From positions 1 through 64,000 of the forward strand of contig MPUH01000338.1 in NCBI GenBank assembly GCA_001970955.1: a stretch of 64,000 nt of DNA, read 5' to 3'. The stretch is from Stentor coeruleus (Eukaryota; Ciliophora; Heterotrichea; Heterotrichida; Stentoridae). Positions within the stretch are counted from its first letter, which is position 1. Every line of letters starts with the position of its first letter. Position numbers and translations under genes: made by a program. Below, in pieces: positions 33,001 through 41,606 of the stretch. Under the pieces are notes generated by a model. It made no database searches. It was not told the DNA's origin and worked only from the letters and a program-made list of their open reading frames with translations.

Positions 33001-33061
33001 TTATATCGCCCAAGGGATTTGCTCAACATGTCATGACCGTAGACAAATTACTTTAAATTAA
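30008..33061 (+). CDS. Giant ER/K single-alpha-helix protein with Cys-rich tail
   Basis: 1017 aa in three parts. Residues 1-190 form a globular domain with no recognised family. Residues ~240-855 are almost pure Glu/Lys/Arg/Ala/Leu (repeated KRLAEE and EEQKRLEEQ units). Their i to i+4 charge pairing fits a stable single alpha-helix about 600 residues long, far longer than most known ER/K helices. Residues ~858-1017 hold more than 25 cysteines in C-x-x-C pairs (CGGLYCVKCMKD, CDSCCQKF, CLSCNAKIS, CVYCNEKKI, CSTCHD), probably several zinc-binding modules. A likely rigid spacer or cytoskeletal linker. DNA-level tandem repeats in the helix are listed separately. Family not known to me. Confidence 0.8.
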   Translation: MAIRTAKSISELGISSLNKSFKSFREIPENQLFSNLFIIGMEHLLLYCKGKDLDTFIGRVFALIEPSQLETTKENFGDVFEDIDALIQKRQVKILNSMMYDLNFINLVVTLQEMIEIPCSKTSENEAMLEIQYYAEKIRMSIVILSMKLVETQFYIGNSTVTLTLLNNNGVYFILYPYEYKPTSLELGKKGLGLESSEDMRKTNNLEAFYDDDDDDTRSQSVHAERIHGFSRTHSVDYNMQSRNKQQENIRELEREKRMRNRAKALKAKRKHAAELKRQEEQKKKEEEELLEAERKAEEMKRFEEFKALQEKEIYQRIRLEEENRQLREWVSQEKSKFDSERMMRIKNQTEKLEQMQKMEEYRKAAEEKRFEEERKIAEERRALEEKRLEIERKMAEKRKIAEEKRLQNDKKVDLEKKIIEERKMAEERRIEEEKRWAEERKLEENRRISEEKRRNEEKRLEEEKKNVEERRIAAEKRFEEARRMINEKKKDDERKFLEELKAAEEKRIENEKILAEKKRQLEEKRIEEERKIIEIQKLLAEKRAFTEKLKEEQRLMEEKRLQEEKKLTEERRQAEERRQAEEKIAEERRLAEERRKNEEKRLAEERRLAEEKRLAEERKIAKEKKIAEERRLAEEKRLAEEKRLAEEKRLAEEKRLAEERKLEKERKLAEQKRLAEEKRLAEQKRLAEQKRLAEEKKKAEQLRAEEEKRLAEEAKRLEEQQIEDEKKRFEEEKRQAEERRLARRRAANQLRMKEEEDRKKKLAEEMKIKEDEAFLSEQKRLEEQKRLEEQKRLEEQKRLEEQKRLEEQKKLDEERKAQEKKALELKKQQEELKRQEALKKESESKTQQESHQDTDNKVYCGGLYCVKCMKDLKKSNYFLKCDSCCQKFLNGIPLDDCDFTANPPEKICLSCNAKISKGEEVYCICCFLQKKIMNMNNNFCGGCCRVDKNYWIDSNEGNEKFMITCVYCNEKKIKECVLTLCKNCDEKICVVCLRRNNYIAQGICSTCHDRRQITLN
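31889..31978 (+). repeat. 18-bp coding tandem repeat (KRLAEE units)
   Basis: Five consecutive 18-bp units of the form gctgaagagaaaagatta. Units starting at 31907, 31925 and 31943 are identical and the two outer ones differ by one base. They encode A-E-E-K/R-R-L in frame and belong to the ER/K helix. Confidence 0.9.
32339..32428 (+). repeat. 18-bp coding tandem repeat (EQKRLE units)
   Basis: Five consecutive 18-bp units, gagcaaaagcgtttagaa; only unit 4 (32393) differs by one base. Arginine is written CGT in every unit, while the neighbouring helix mostly uses AGA, which points to recent DNA-level duplication of one unit. Confidence 0.9.
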
Positions 33062-33106
33062 AAAAACTTGAATGATTTTATTTTTTGAAGGTGTGAGTTA
33101 GTAAAA

Positions 33107-34540
33107 TTATGATGTTTTTTCTTGTGTACTTATTGACTGTTTAAAATATTTTTTAAAATCATCTAAGGTTATTTGGCCTCTGCTAGCAGAGGCTTGATTT
33201 AAAAACTCTTCCCATTCTTCATCATAAACTCCATAAGCTACTTCTTTCAAAATTTCAGTGTTAACAAACTCACCTTGCGCTTTAAAAATTTTACCAAGGT
33301 TTTTTTTCTTAAACTCCTGATCCCAATTAGTAAGCCTAATCATAAAATCCCAATATTTTATCAAACCATTTTTTCCCTCATCAAAATTTTCTATAATAAT
33401 CTCAATTTCATGTGTAATACTAATTCCAGCTTGATTAAAAATATTCACTGTTTCCTCTTTACTAACAACACCTTCACCATTAAAATCAAGACTTTTAAAA
33501 TACCCTAAAATCGCATAATCCTTTCTTTCTAAACTTAATTGTTCAATAATAAACTCCATAAATTTTGTAGCAATATTATATTTCACTGTAAATCCTAAAA
33601 GTTTTTTATCAATATTATAAGTTAAAGGAAGCATCTTTTTGCTTATCTTAAACCAAGGATGTTTTAATATTTTTTCACATGAAGGACGATCTTCAGGGTA
33701 AACTTTTAACATACTTTTTATCAAATCCTGAGCTTCATTCGAAAGACTAGTAAAATTCGAATTACTAAAATCAACATTTCCTGTTGTTATCGAATCAATA
33801 ATCATAGATCTAGATCCTTTAGGAAAAGGTGATCTTTGTGTTAACAAATAATACAAAATTACCCCAGCACTCCAAATATCAGTTTTTTCCGAATATTCCC
33901 CACGAAGTATTTCTGGACTTGCCCAAATATATTTCAATTGTTTTTGGTCTATAGTTTTTTTCTCTGATAAGTTCTGAGCTAAAGTAAAACCTATAATTTT
34001 CAACACAGGATTTTGTGAGTTATCTGATAAAACCACATATTCTTGAGATAAATTACAATGAACAATATTTTGTTTATGTAAATAATCAAGACCTAAAAAC
34101 ATATCATAAATATATTTTGATATAACTCCTTCTATACAATCTTTTTTATATTTATCAGCTAAACATCCACCACTTATGTTTTCTAATACAATATAATAAC
34201 TTCTTGATGTTTCTATAGCTTCATAAACTTTTAATATATTTGAATGATTGAGCTTTTTTAAGATTGTTAGTTCTTGGAAGACTTCGACACTATGAAATGA
34301 TGAGGATTTATTAACTTCACGAATTGCCCTAAATTCGTTATTATTTAAGTCTTTTGCTTGGAATAAAGTACCTATTGTCCCACTTCCTAAAGCTTTGAGG
34401 ATTTCATAACGCTGGGTTATACTTGTTAGTTTGTTTGTTGGAACCCTTCCACGTCTTGAGGACCTTTGAGGGATAATAGGAATGCTTGGTATGGTTTGAG
34501 AAAGAGGAGGTGGGATTGATCCTGTGCTGCAACAGCCCAT
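33107..34540 (-). CDS. Acylated CDPK-like pseudokinase with EF-hands
   Basis: 477 aa with CDPK layout: MGCCSTGS N terminus (myristoyl Gly2, palmitoyl Cys3/Cys4), kinase fold from about residue 45, then EF-hand region. All key catalytic residues are replaced. The catalytic lysine of AIK is Arg (FRAIRE, R74), HRD is HCN (161-163), the metal-binding Asn of KPEN is Tyr (SQEY, Y168), and DFG is GFT (184-186). The glycine loop GSGTIG and the SPE and DIWS motifs remain, so the fold is kept. Two EF-hand-type loops persist (DFNGEGVVSKEE near 351-362, DEGKNGLIKYWD near 385-396); the other two are degenerate. It is probably a membrane-bound, Ca2+-sensing scaffold or regulator of active CDPKs (inference). 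Paralogue at 39943-41370. Confidence 0.88.
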   Translation of the reverse strand: MGCCSTGSIPPPLSQTIPSIPIIPQRSSRRGRVPTNKLTSITQRYEILKALGSGTIGTLFQAKDLNNNEFRAIREVNKSSSFHSVEVFQELTILKKLNHSNILKVYEAIETSRSYYIVLENISGGCLADKYKKDCIEGVISKYIYDMFLGLDYLHKQNIVHCNLSQEYVVLSDNSQNPVLKIIGFTLAQNLSEKKTIDQKQLKYIWASPEILRGEYSEKTDIWSAGVILYYLLTQRSPFPKGSRSMIIDSITTGNVDFSNSNFTSLSNEAQDLIKSMLKVYPEDRPSCEKILKHPWFKISKKMLPLTYNIDKKLLGFTVKYNIATKFMEFIIEQLSLERKDYAILGYFKSLDFNGEGVVSKEETVNIFNQAGISITHEIEIIIENFDEGKNGLIKYWDFMIRLTNWDQEFKKKNLGKIFKAQGEFVNTEILKEVAYGVYDEEWEEFLNQASASRGQITLDDFKKYFKQSISTQEKTS

Positions 34541-34924
34541 TTTTGAATTGGATTTATTTTAGGATTAGGAATTTGACTGGAAGTTCGAAAGAAAATGGAA
34601 GGATTTTCGGATATTGAGAAGTAGTTTATGTGGAAAATGCATCAGTTTTATTTTGAAATTGATTGAGATTTTGAAGGATGTGTGATTATGGTAAAATATT
34701 CATTTTGTGAACTAGAAACTGGTATGAGTATAGTGGGATGTTTTAGTGGTTTTTATATTTATTAAGATATTTATATTTAAGTCAGGGAAAAATATCAAAC
34801 ATAAGATTTTTAAAATATTCGACATAAAATTTACAACTTTTCTTGCAAGTCCTAATAAATTTTTTTTTACTAATAATCATTAATTATCTACAATAAAAGC
34901 CACAATATACCTTTTGTAATTAAT
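34541..34924. other. Spacer
   Basis: AT-rich spacer between two minus-strand genes; promoter of the pseudokinase gene and 3' flank of the TTLL gene. Nothing else seen. Confidence 0.5.
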
Positions 34925-36904
34925 TTATTCAAGTGAATGATAAACAAGTTCAAACCTATTCTCAGTAACTGCAGGCATATCATTTTTCAATGAGAAATTT
35001 ACTTGAAAAAGTGAATCAATAGTGATCTGCAAAGCATTATCAATCATTGAAGGAATAATCCTAGCAAGGTGTGAAGATGAAATTTCAAGACAAGGATTAG
35101 TATTAACCTCAAGTAACCAAGGCTTCAAATCTTCATCTAACAAAAAATCATACCCAAAAACTTCAAAAGTGCAATTATACATTTTCTTTTCAATCCTACA
35201 AGCCGCACATTTTATCGTATCAGCAACAATTTCTTTAATTCTCCCTCCAACTTCCTCTACAAAATTAAAATTTCTTTCAGAATAATTTACATCAAGATAT
35301 TTTTGCATTTCTGCATATGACATTTTATTCCCACTTTCATATTTCCCATAATCTTCACAAGATTTCTGAATAGCATCATTAGTTAAATGTATATATAAAT
35401 TATCAATATTTTGTAAACTAAAATTCTTTGAAGATGTTCTTATATACCCTTCATTATAATAATATCCTTGTAATATTCCATTAAAACATGTTATTAAAGC
35501 ATAACATCTTATATCAAATTTCCTTTTATATACTAAAAATGGGTTTTCTATATATTTTTGTATTATAATTGTATGTAAAGATCTTGATATTTCCCTTTTT
35601 ATTTGTTCAAGTGATGTGCATATTGATATACCATTTCCACGGTTTGTATCTTCGCCTGGTTTTAAAATCCAAATATGGCCGATTTTATGATGGTTGATAC
35701 GAAAATATTTTTCGAATTCAGAAAAATTAGGGTCTTTTAAAGAAGTTATATGGAATGTTGTTGGGATATAATTTATTAAAGATATTTTTTTATCTGAACA
35801 AAATCTTTGAAGGTTAAAAAAAAGGTCTTTTTTATTGGATAAGTTGTGATTCCCAGCAATTTTGTTATAAACTTTAAGTTTAGATGATTGATAAGTTGTT
35901 GGTTTTATTTGTCGGAATGAAGTTGAATTTGAAATCCTCCCAAAACCTAAAGGAGAAGTATCAACTATAAACCTTTTACTAAAATTAGGACAATAATGAT
36001 ATATACAAGCTTTAGGTAGAGGTTCGAAAATACATTCAATTTTTTCACTTACTTGTAAATAATGTAATATTGTATTATCTATCCATTCATTCCATATAAA
36101 ATTAGCTGTTTGTATCTCACGAAATTTCACTCTAGTCCATCCTTGCCTTTGTGACATAAGATGTTTGATAAGTTTAGAATTATTCCCTTTTCCCACATAA
36201 TATTTATATGAAGTTAATAAATCTTCATTATGTTGTATTTTCATACCATTACTTTTTGTTAATGTTATATAGAAATCTTTTATTATAGTCCCTCGTTTTG
36301 AACTTAACCACCTTCTATCTTTTATATCTTTTATACTTAGTTTTTCAAGTTTCTGGACTTTTTTAACACTTTTTAAGCTGTAAAGCTCAAGTTGTTTTGA
36401 AGGTTTTTTAGTTAAAATTATGGTTGTTTTTGGAACTTCGCTTTTTCTTGTGATGAATAAACTGCTTTTTATTGGAGTTTGAGGGTTTGTCAGATCAAAA
36501 AGCGGTTTGTTTGGTCTGTTAAAAGCTGTGGTCGACCTGCTGTTTATGCTTTTGTTGGATTTGTCGTAGGGTTGGGGTTTTATGATGGAAATTCTTGTTA
36601 TTTGTAATGAATGAGGTAGTCTGGATAAAGGAGATTTAGGTCTGAAACAAGGTAAAAGGCTAGTTTTGTTATGATTTTCTTGGCTCGCATTTTTTTGTGC
36701 AGTTTTCAAAGGCTTTTTAAAGGATTTAAGGCTGCTGGTTAGGTCTAGAGAATGTCTAATATTGTGTCTATGCCTGGTTTGGAACATCGAATCGTCAAAA
36801 AAACTTGATTTACGGGATTTTGTTGTAGAGATGTACTTTAAATCTAACATTTTTATAAGACAATCATAAAAACAGTATTTTAAAAGCATTTTTGCAATGG
36901 TCAA
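34925..36904 (-). CDS. Tubulin tyrosine ligase-like (TTLL) enzyme
   Basis: ATP-grasp ligase that adds glutamate or glycine to tubulin tails, acting on ciliary and cortical microtubules. The catalytic core occupies about residues 350-640: IWILKPGEDTNRGNGISIC (nucleotide-binding lysine and glycine loop), KYIENPFLVYKRKFDIRCYA, YIHLTNDAIQK, FEVFGYDFLLDEDLKPWLLE and EVNTNPCLE (metal-binding Glu and Asn near 596). All are intact, so activity is likely. The N-terminal ~200 residues are basic and disordered, suited to microtubule binding. Glycylase or glutamylase specificity cannot be told by eye. The start is uncertain: ATGs at residues 1, 6 and 19 (MLDLKYIS) are all possible, the last having more typical coding composition after it. 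Confidence 0.88.
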   Translation of the reverse strand: MTIAKMLLKYCFYDCLIKMLDLKYISTTKSRKSSFFDDSMFQTRHRHNIRHSLDLTSSLKSFKKPLKTAQKNASQENHNKTSLLPCFRPKSPLSRLPHSLQITRISIIKPQPYDKSNKSINSRSTTAFNRPNKPLFDLTNPQTPIKSSLFITRKSEVPKTTIILTKKPSKQLELYSLKSVKKVQKLEKLSIKDIKDRRWLSSKRGTIIKDFYITLTKSNGMKIQHNEDLLTSYKYYVGKGNNSKLIKHLMSQRQGWTRVKFREIQTANFIWNEWIDNTILHYLQVSEKIECIFEPLPKACIYHYCPNFSKRFIVDTSPLGFGRISNSTSFRQIKPTTYQSSKLKVYNKIAGNHNLSNKKDLFFNLQRFCSDKKISLINYIPTTFHITSLKDPNFSEFEKYFRINHHKIGHIWILKPGEDTNRGNGISICTSLEQIKREISRSLHTIIIQKYIENPFLVYKRKFDIRCYALITCFNGILQGYYYNEGYIRTSSKNFSLQNIDNLYIHLTNDAIQKSCEDYGKYESGNKMSYAEMQKYLDVNYSERNFNFVEEVGGRIKEIVADTIKCAACRIEKKMYNCTFEVFGYDFLLDEDLKPWLLEVNTNPCLEISSSHLARIIPSMIDNALQITIDSLFQVNFSLKNDMPAVTENRFELVYHSLE

Positions 36905-37700
36905 TCACTAAAAGCCAATTTTCCTACAGAAAAACATAAACAAGTGCATTCCAAACTTGATTTCCCACCTTATAAACATAATAACTACATATTAAACCTA
37001 TCTCTCAAAACCCATCACTAATATTAATTAAAACCACTATTAAAATTCTTATCTAGCTTGATCAATCTGAAAATCCTAAAAACAATTTACATGATAATAA
37101 CCTCCTTAATATAAATTCAAAGGTATCATTGGCATATCACTTTTAAAATTCAAATGAATTCAACATATTTTACATAACTCTGTATATATCCCTTTACGAG
37201 TATCAATCCAAGATGCTGCTTTTTGTATGCATTTAAAAAAATTCCTCTCTTGAGTGTTTAAGTCATAATCTCAACGGACTTCAAAAAATGATATTAATTG
37301 TTTCATGTTTATAGAATCTTGAACTGATGATATTATATATGAATTTATTATATAATCAGTACAATATACAATTAGTTTTATACCAAAATTAAAGGAAATT
37401 TAGATTTTGTATAGTTTTTCTCTATCTTTTTCTATGAAACTGAAGTCTTCTATACCTTTTATTAGACGTTTTTTTGTTATGTTTATCTTGAGTTCTTTAA
37501 GACTTTTTTAAAGTTGATGTCAGATTGATTGTGTGAGTTTATAGGTTTTCTTCGATTTCTTTTCGGCAGAATCGGCTTTTTGTTTGATTTCAAGGGATTT
37601 TTTCTACGTCGTTTGGTTCGCCAAGGTAGCTGATAACGCTTTTGATGAAACATTTCAGATTATACACATGATTAAGGCAATTTTATATAAAACAATCAAT
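36905..37700. other. Spacer with a coding relic
   Basis: AT-rich spacer between the TTLL and PDK1 genes. The right part holds the stop-broken frame listed at 37400-37654. No other signal. Confidence 0.45.
37400..37654 (-). pseudogene. Stop-broken charged reading frame (gene relic?)
   Basis: On the minus strand one frame reads protein-like for ~85 codons: NVSSKALSATLANQTT, stop, KKSLEIKQKADSAEKKSKKT, YKLTQSI, stop, HQL, stop, then KSLKELKINITKKRLIKGIE DFSFIEKDREKLYKI to TAA. There is no GT/AG pair that could remove the stops as 15-nt introns. A second minus frame (MFHQKRYQLPWRTKRRRKNP, 56 aa) overlaps and is an alternative small ORF. The composition is charged and helical, so a decayed gene or a lost 3' extension of a neighbour is plausible. 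Confidence 0.3.
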
Positions 37701-38929
37701 TTACTTATACACAACTTTACGGATTGCACTAACCCAAGTATCAGGGTTATCAACTGTGAATTCGTAAGTCTTTTTTGATGTTTCAATGACAAATCCATTA
37801 GATTTTATAGTTTTGACACAATGGATAGTTTTCACATCAATGTCACCCTTTTCTTCTTTTGTTTTTAAACTGTATAGTTGGATTTTTGGTTCGATAGTAA
37901 CAACTAGTCTTCTGTTTTGATGCATGAATATATTTTGCTTTATCTGAACCTTTCCCTCAATGAAAATTTTTCCCTCATCAGAAATTCCTTTACCCTCTTC
38001 GTCACTTGAATTATGCATGTTTTTATTTGATTTTTCACTATCATGATGATGACTTTCTTCATCCTTTTTGATTTCTTCTAATATACAGGAATATGTTTAT
38101 CCCATAAATTCTCAAATTCAATACCATCAAAAAAATGATGAGCTTTCAAATCATCCAAAGAATTCGAACCCAACCTATTTTCTGGTTCAATCACCAACAA
38201 AGAACCAATTAATGATTTAGCTTCCACAGGTACATCACTATCAAAACTAAATCTTCCATTAACAATATTCTCATAAACACCTTCTTGGCATAAACCAGTA
38301 AAAGGATAACTTCCAACAACCATCTGATACACAATACATCCTAAACTCCATAAATCTACCTCATGTCCAATTTCCCTAGAATTCTTAATAACCTCAGGGG
38401 CAACATAATGTAAAGTCCCAACAAAAGTATTCCTCATAGTTTTTCTTGATGATAATTTTTTCGCACAATTAAAATCAACTAATTTCAAATGATTATCTTG
38501 AGTAATCAAAATATTCTCTGGTTTTATATCACGATGAATAATATTACTCTTACGAAGTACATTTAAAATTTCTACAATCTCAGCTGTATAATATTTTACT
38601 ATAGATAAAGGAAAGGTTTTCCCATATCGATTAAGTAGTTGGCTTAAAGATTCTTTTGGACAATATTCCATTACAAGATAAAGATAAGATGGGTCATGAA
38701 AAGCTTTATAAAGTTTTACTATACCTTTATGATTTAGAGATGAAAGAAGTTCACGTTCACGGATTGCTTGTTCGATTTTTCCTTCACGTTTGAGAAGATT
38801 TTTGCTAACTTTTTTTATAGCGTAAAGGTTGTGATCTGATTTGTCACGCATTAGGTAAACTTGGGCAAATGCTCCTGAACCAAGTCGTTTTATTAGTTCG
38901 TAGTTTTCGATTGTAGCTTTTATTGACAT
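37701..38929 (-). CDS. PDPK1: PDK1-like kinase with PH domain in a second frame
   Basis: 3-phosphoinositide-dependent kinase 1 activates AGC kinases at membranes. The kinase part (minus strand, 38929 to 38078, 283 aa) has GSGAFAQV, K39, HRDIKPEN (132-139), activation loop NTFVGTLHYVAPE (T168 matches human PDK1 S241 in NSFVGT), and the HHFFDGIEFENLWDKHIP end, like the human FFxxVxWENLHxQTPP. The DFG motif reads DFN (152-154), with the Asp kept. Downstream, 38018-37701 encodes a PH-like domain (IFMHQNRRLVVTIEPKIQLY, then WVSAIRKVVYK) as in PDK1, but in another frame. They join if a 23-nt GT-AG intron at 38064-38086 is removed; a frame error in the assembly, or two genes, are alternatives. Confidence 0.72.
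38064..38086 (-). other. Candidate 23-nt intron joining PDK1 kinase and PH parts
   Basis: Minus-strand gtatattagaagaaatcaaaaag begins GTA, contains the stop TAG that ends the kinase frame, and ends AG. Removing it gives ...HIP|DEESHHHDSEKSNKN... and restores the PH frame. It is longer than the usual 15 nt and ends AAG not TAG, so it is only a candidate. Confidence 0.35.
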
Positions 38930-39942
38930 GATTTATAAGTTGATAAGGTTTTTTATGATGTTGAATTTGATGATTTTTAATTTTGGCATTAGAAAAGTGA
39001 TTAGGGTTTTGTTAGGTTTGATTTCAGTGATGCATTCGGGTATCTAGATAGTTTAAAAAAAATATTTTTTTTTTAGGATTGTTAAAGATTTTAGTTTTTG
39101 ATGTGCAGATTATCAATATTATTATTTATTTAATATTTGTAGATGAGGGTTTATAAGATTAATATTGAATTGGATTATTTTTTTAGGTTGTTAATGTGTT
39201 GTTTATAGGGGAAATTTGTATTGTGTTATGAAATTAGGTTGTAGATCAGAATTTATTATTAGATTAATTTGGAAAGCCGGAATAATGGTTCCCTTAACGG
39301 GAACGGTAAATCATATTAATAAATAAATTTGGAAAGCCTATGATTTTATGAGACTAGTATATTTATTATAAGTATATTAAAAGTTTATATATAAATAGAG
39401 ATATTTTGCAGATTCTTGTAAAAACAACTAAAAAGAAGATAATAATTTTTTTATTTTTGCATTTGGTTTTAGTATGGTATTGTATTTTTATTAAGTAAAT
39501 CATGGATTTTATACATAGTTTATTTTTAGTATGCAAATAATAATTTATATGATACTTAATGATTAATTTTCAGAAAATATATTAAAAAGTATTTAAGATT
39601 CTGATTGATATACAGATATAATATTTAGTAGAATAATTATTTTTAATATATCCTACTGATAAAAACTTCAACCACAATAAAGCAATTTCTAAACTTTGCA
39701 ATCTCACAAAAAAAAACAACACAAACTATTTTTCCCAATCCTCAATACTCCATTCTTAAACTAAAAATCTTCTAATTATTTAAATTCCTTTAATTAAAAG
39801 CATGATCCTATTCGTCAATACAAAATCCAAACATCTGAACCTTCCACAAAATCCAAATCTAAAACCTATTTTCCTAAACTCCTAAAATCCAATCATATCC
39901 TTTAAACCCAATAAAATCCTCTTCCTCATCTATATAATTTAT
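38930..39942. other. Spacer with a 60-bp spaced repeat and hairpin
   Basis: AT-rich spacer. The 13-mer aatttggaaagcc occurs at 39266-39278 and 39326-39338, exactly 60 bp apart. Between them lies a GC-rich hairpin, gttccc-ttaac-gggaac (39288-39304). The right half is C/A-biased. No gene recognised. Confidence 0.5.
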
Positions 39943-41370
39943 CTATCCTATATTTGATTTGAGATAAGTTTTCAAGTTCCCTAGCGTGACAAATCCATTC
40001 TCAACCTTAGCTTTTTTCCCAAACTCATTCCACTCATGTGGGAGTATAACATTAAACTTATGCTTCAAATACTCCAAAGAAATCATCCCTTCTTCAGTTT
40101 TAAAAGCTTTAGCCAAATTTTTCTTTGTCATTTCAGTTTCCCATTCAACAAGAGCGATTTTTATTTCAGTAAAATCAAGTGATCCACTTAAATCAATATC
40201 TAAATTTGTCATAATTGTGTCGATTTCTAAGCTTGCATCAACACCGACTTGTGCAAAAGCTTTAACAATTTCTTCACTACAAACAGTTCCATCACAATCT
40301 GAATCTAATTGTTTAAATAATGATATAATGTCATGTTCTTTAAAGTCTATTTTTGAATTGACTTCTTTTATGATTTCACGACAAATATTTGTTCTCATCT
40401 ATATGTAAAATACTCTGAAACTTCGAAGTCTCATAAGAGCCTCATAATTCACATAACATTCTTTGGTTGCTAAACTTAGCCAAGGATGTAAAAGCGCATC
40501 TTTAGCTGAAAGACGCTCTTCTGGGTTGATTTGGAAAAGTTTTTTAATGAAATCTTGTGCACTAAAGGATAGACTTGTAAAGTTTTGATTGTTGAAGTCA
40601 AGCTCACCTTTGTATATCTCTTTCATTATATCATTCCTATCTTTACTTATGTATGGATGTTTACCTACAAGTAATTCGTATACAATTACCCCAATACTCC
40701 ACATGTCTGTTTTTTCATTGAAATTTTTCTTTAGAATCTCTGGCGACATATACACATAGCTCAAATTTTTAGTCCCAGGATGCTGCACATCATAAATTTT
40801 CTGAGCATTAGAAAAATGTACAATTTTAGGCTCTGCATCATGATCATTTGTACTAAACAATATATGCTCAGGGCTAAGATCACAATGTATAAACCCAAGC
40901 AAATGCATATATTTTATCGCCGCTATAATATCATGAGCATATTTTGAAACCAGCATTTCATTTCCTGGTCTTTTCACCTTTGATCTAAGATTCCCTCCAT
41001 CAAGGTACTCAAAAACTATATAATAATTTTTAGAAGTTTCAATTGTCTGATAAATTTTCACAATGTTTGGATGATCCATTGACATAATAATTTCTAATTC
41101 TTCAAACAAATGTGCACTATTCTTAGCTAAATTTTTATTCAATTCTCTAATGGCCCTGAAAGTTTCACTTTGAATATCTTGAGCATAAAGCATAGTACCA
41201 AGACTATTTGTCCCGATTGCTTTAAGTATTTTAAAGTGGTCATTGATTGAACCTACTTCTTTAGCTACAACACGGTTAGTTTTTTGGCGCTTTGGCATGT
41301 GAACTTGGACTATATCCGGTTCAGGGATTGAACGGACAATTTCTTCAGGGACTGATTTATTACACCCCAT
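39943..41370 (-). CDS. Acylated CDPK-like pseudokinase with EF-hands, two exons
   Basis: A kinase-like stretch and an EF-hand stretch join when the 15-nt intron at 40399-40413 is removed, giving 470 aa from the ATG at 41370. That start yields MGCNKSVPEE (myristoyl Gly2, palmitoyl Cys3); the ATG 24 bases upstream does not. Catalytic residues are lost as in the 33107 paralogue: AIK to AIR (R75), HRD to HCD (162-164, Asp kept), KPEN to SPEH (H169), DFG to HFS (185-187), and the glycine loop reads GTNSLG. Two good EF-hand loops, DSDCDGTVCSEE and DIDLSGSLDFTE, remain. Shared marks FRAIRE, IETSxxYYIV and IxHCxLSxE define a pseudokinase subfamily with its neighbour. Confidence 0.88.
40399..40413 (-). 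other. 15-nt intron in the second pseudokinase gene
   Basis: Minus-strand gtattttacatatag: GTA start, A at position 10, TAG end. The TAG is the stop that would otherwise end the kinase stretch. Removal joins AGA to ATG AGA ACA, linking kinase and EF-hand parts as expected for a CDPK layout. Confidence 0.82.
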
Positions 41371-41606
41371 AGAATAATTTATATACCATTCCAATAGAAC
41401 TAACGCTTAAAACTTTAAGTTTGTTTTAATTATGGATAATATTGTAAAAGAAATTTAAAATTATTTCTTCTAATGTATTTTACCATAAAGATAACTTTGA
41501 ATCACACCATCTCAAAATCACTTATCAAATAAAATTCATAACACTCTAAAGCTTTCTAACCTAAAAATATCTTTAAATCAAATTTTCAATAATTGTAAAA
41601 ATCAAC
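41371..41606. promoter_or_regulatory. Short divergent promoter region
   Basis: Divergent spacer of ~235 bases between the pseudokinase and the S11 peptidase gene; it must hold both promoters. AT-rich with no motif I can name. Confidence 0.35.

Noticed and set aside
37584-37778. 64-codon plus-strand frame overlapping the end of PDK1
   Set aside because: Overlaps the PH-domain coding end and the relic on the other strand; no support of its own.
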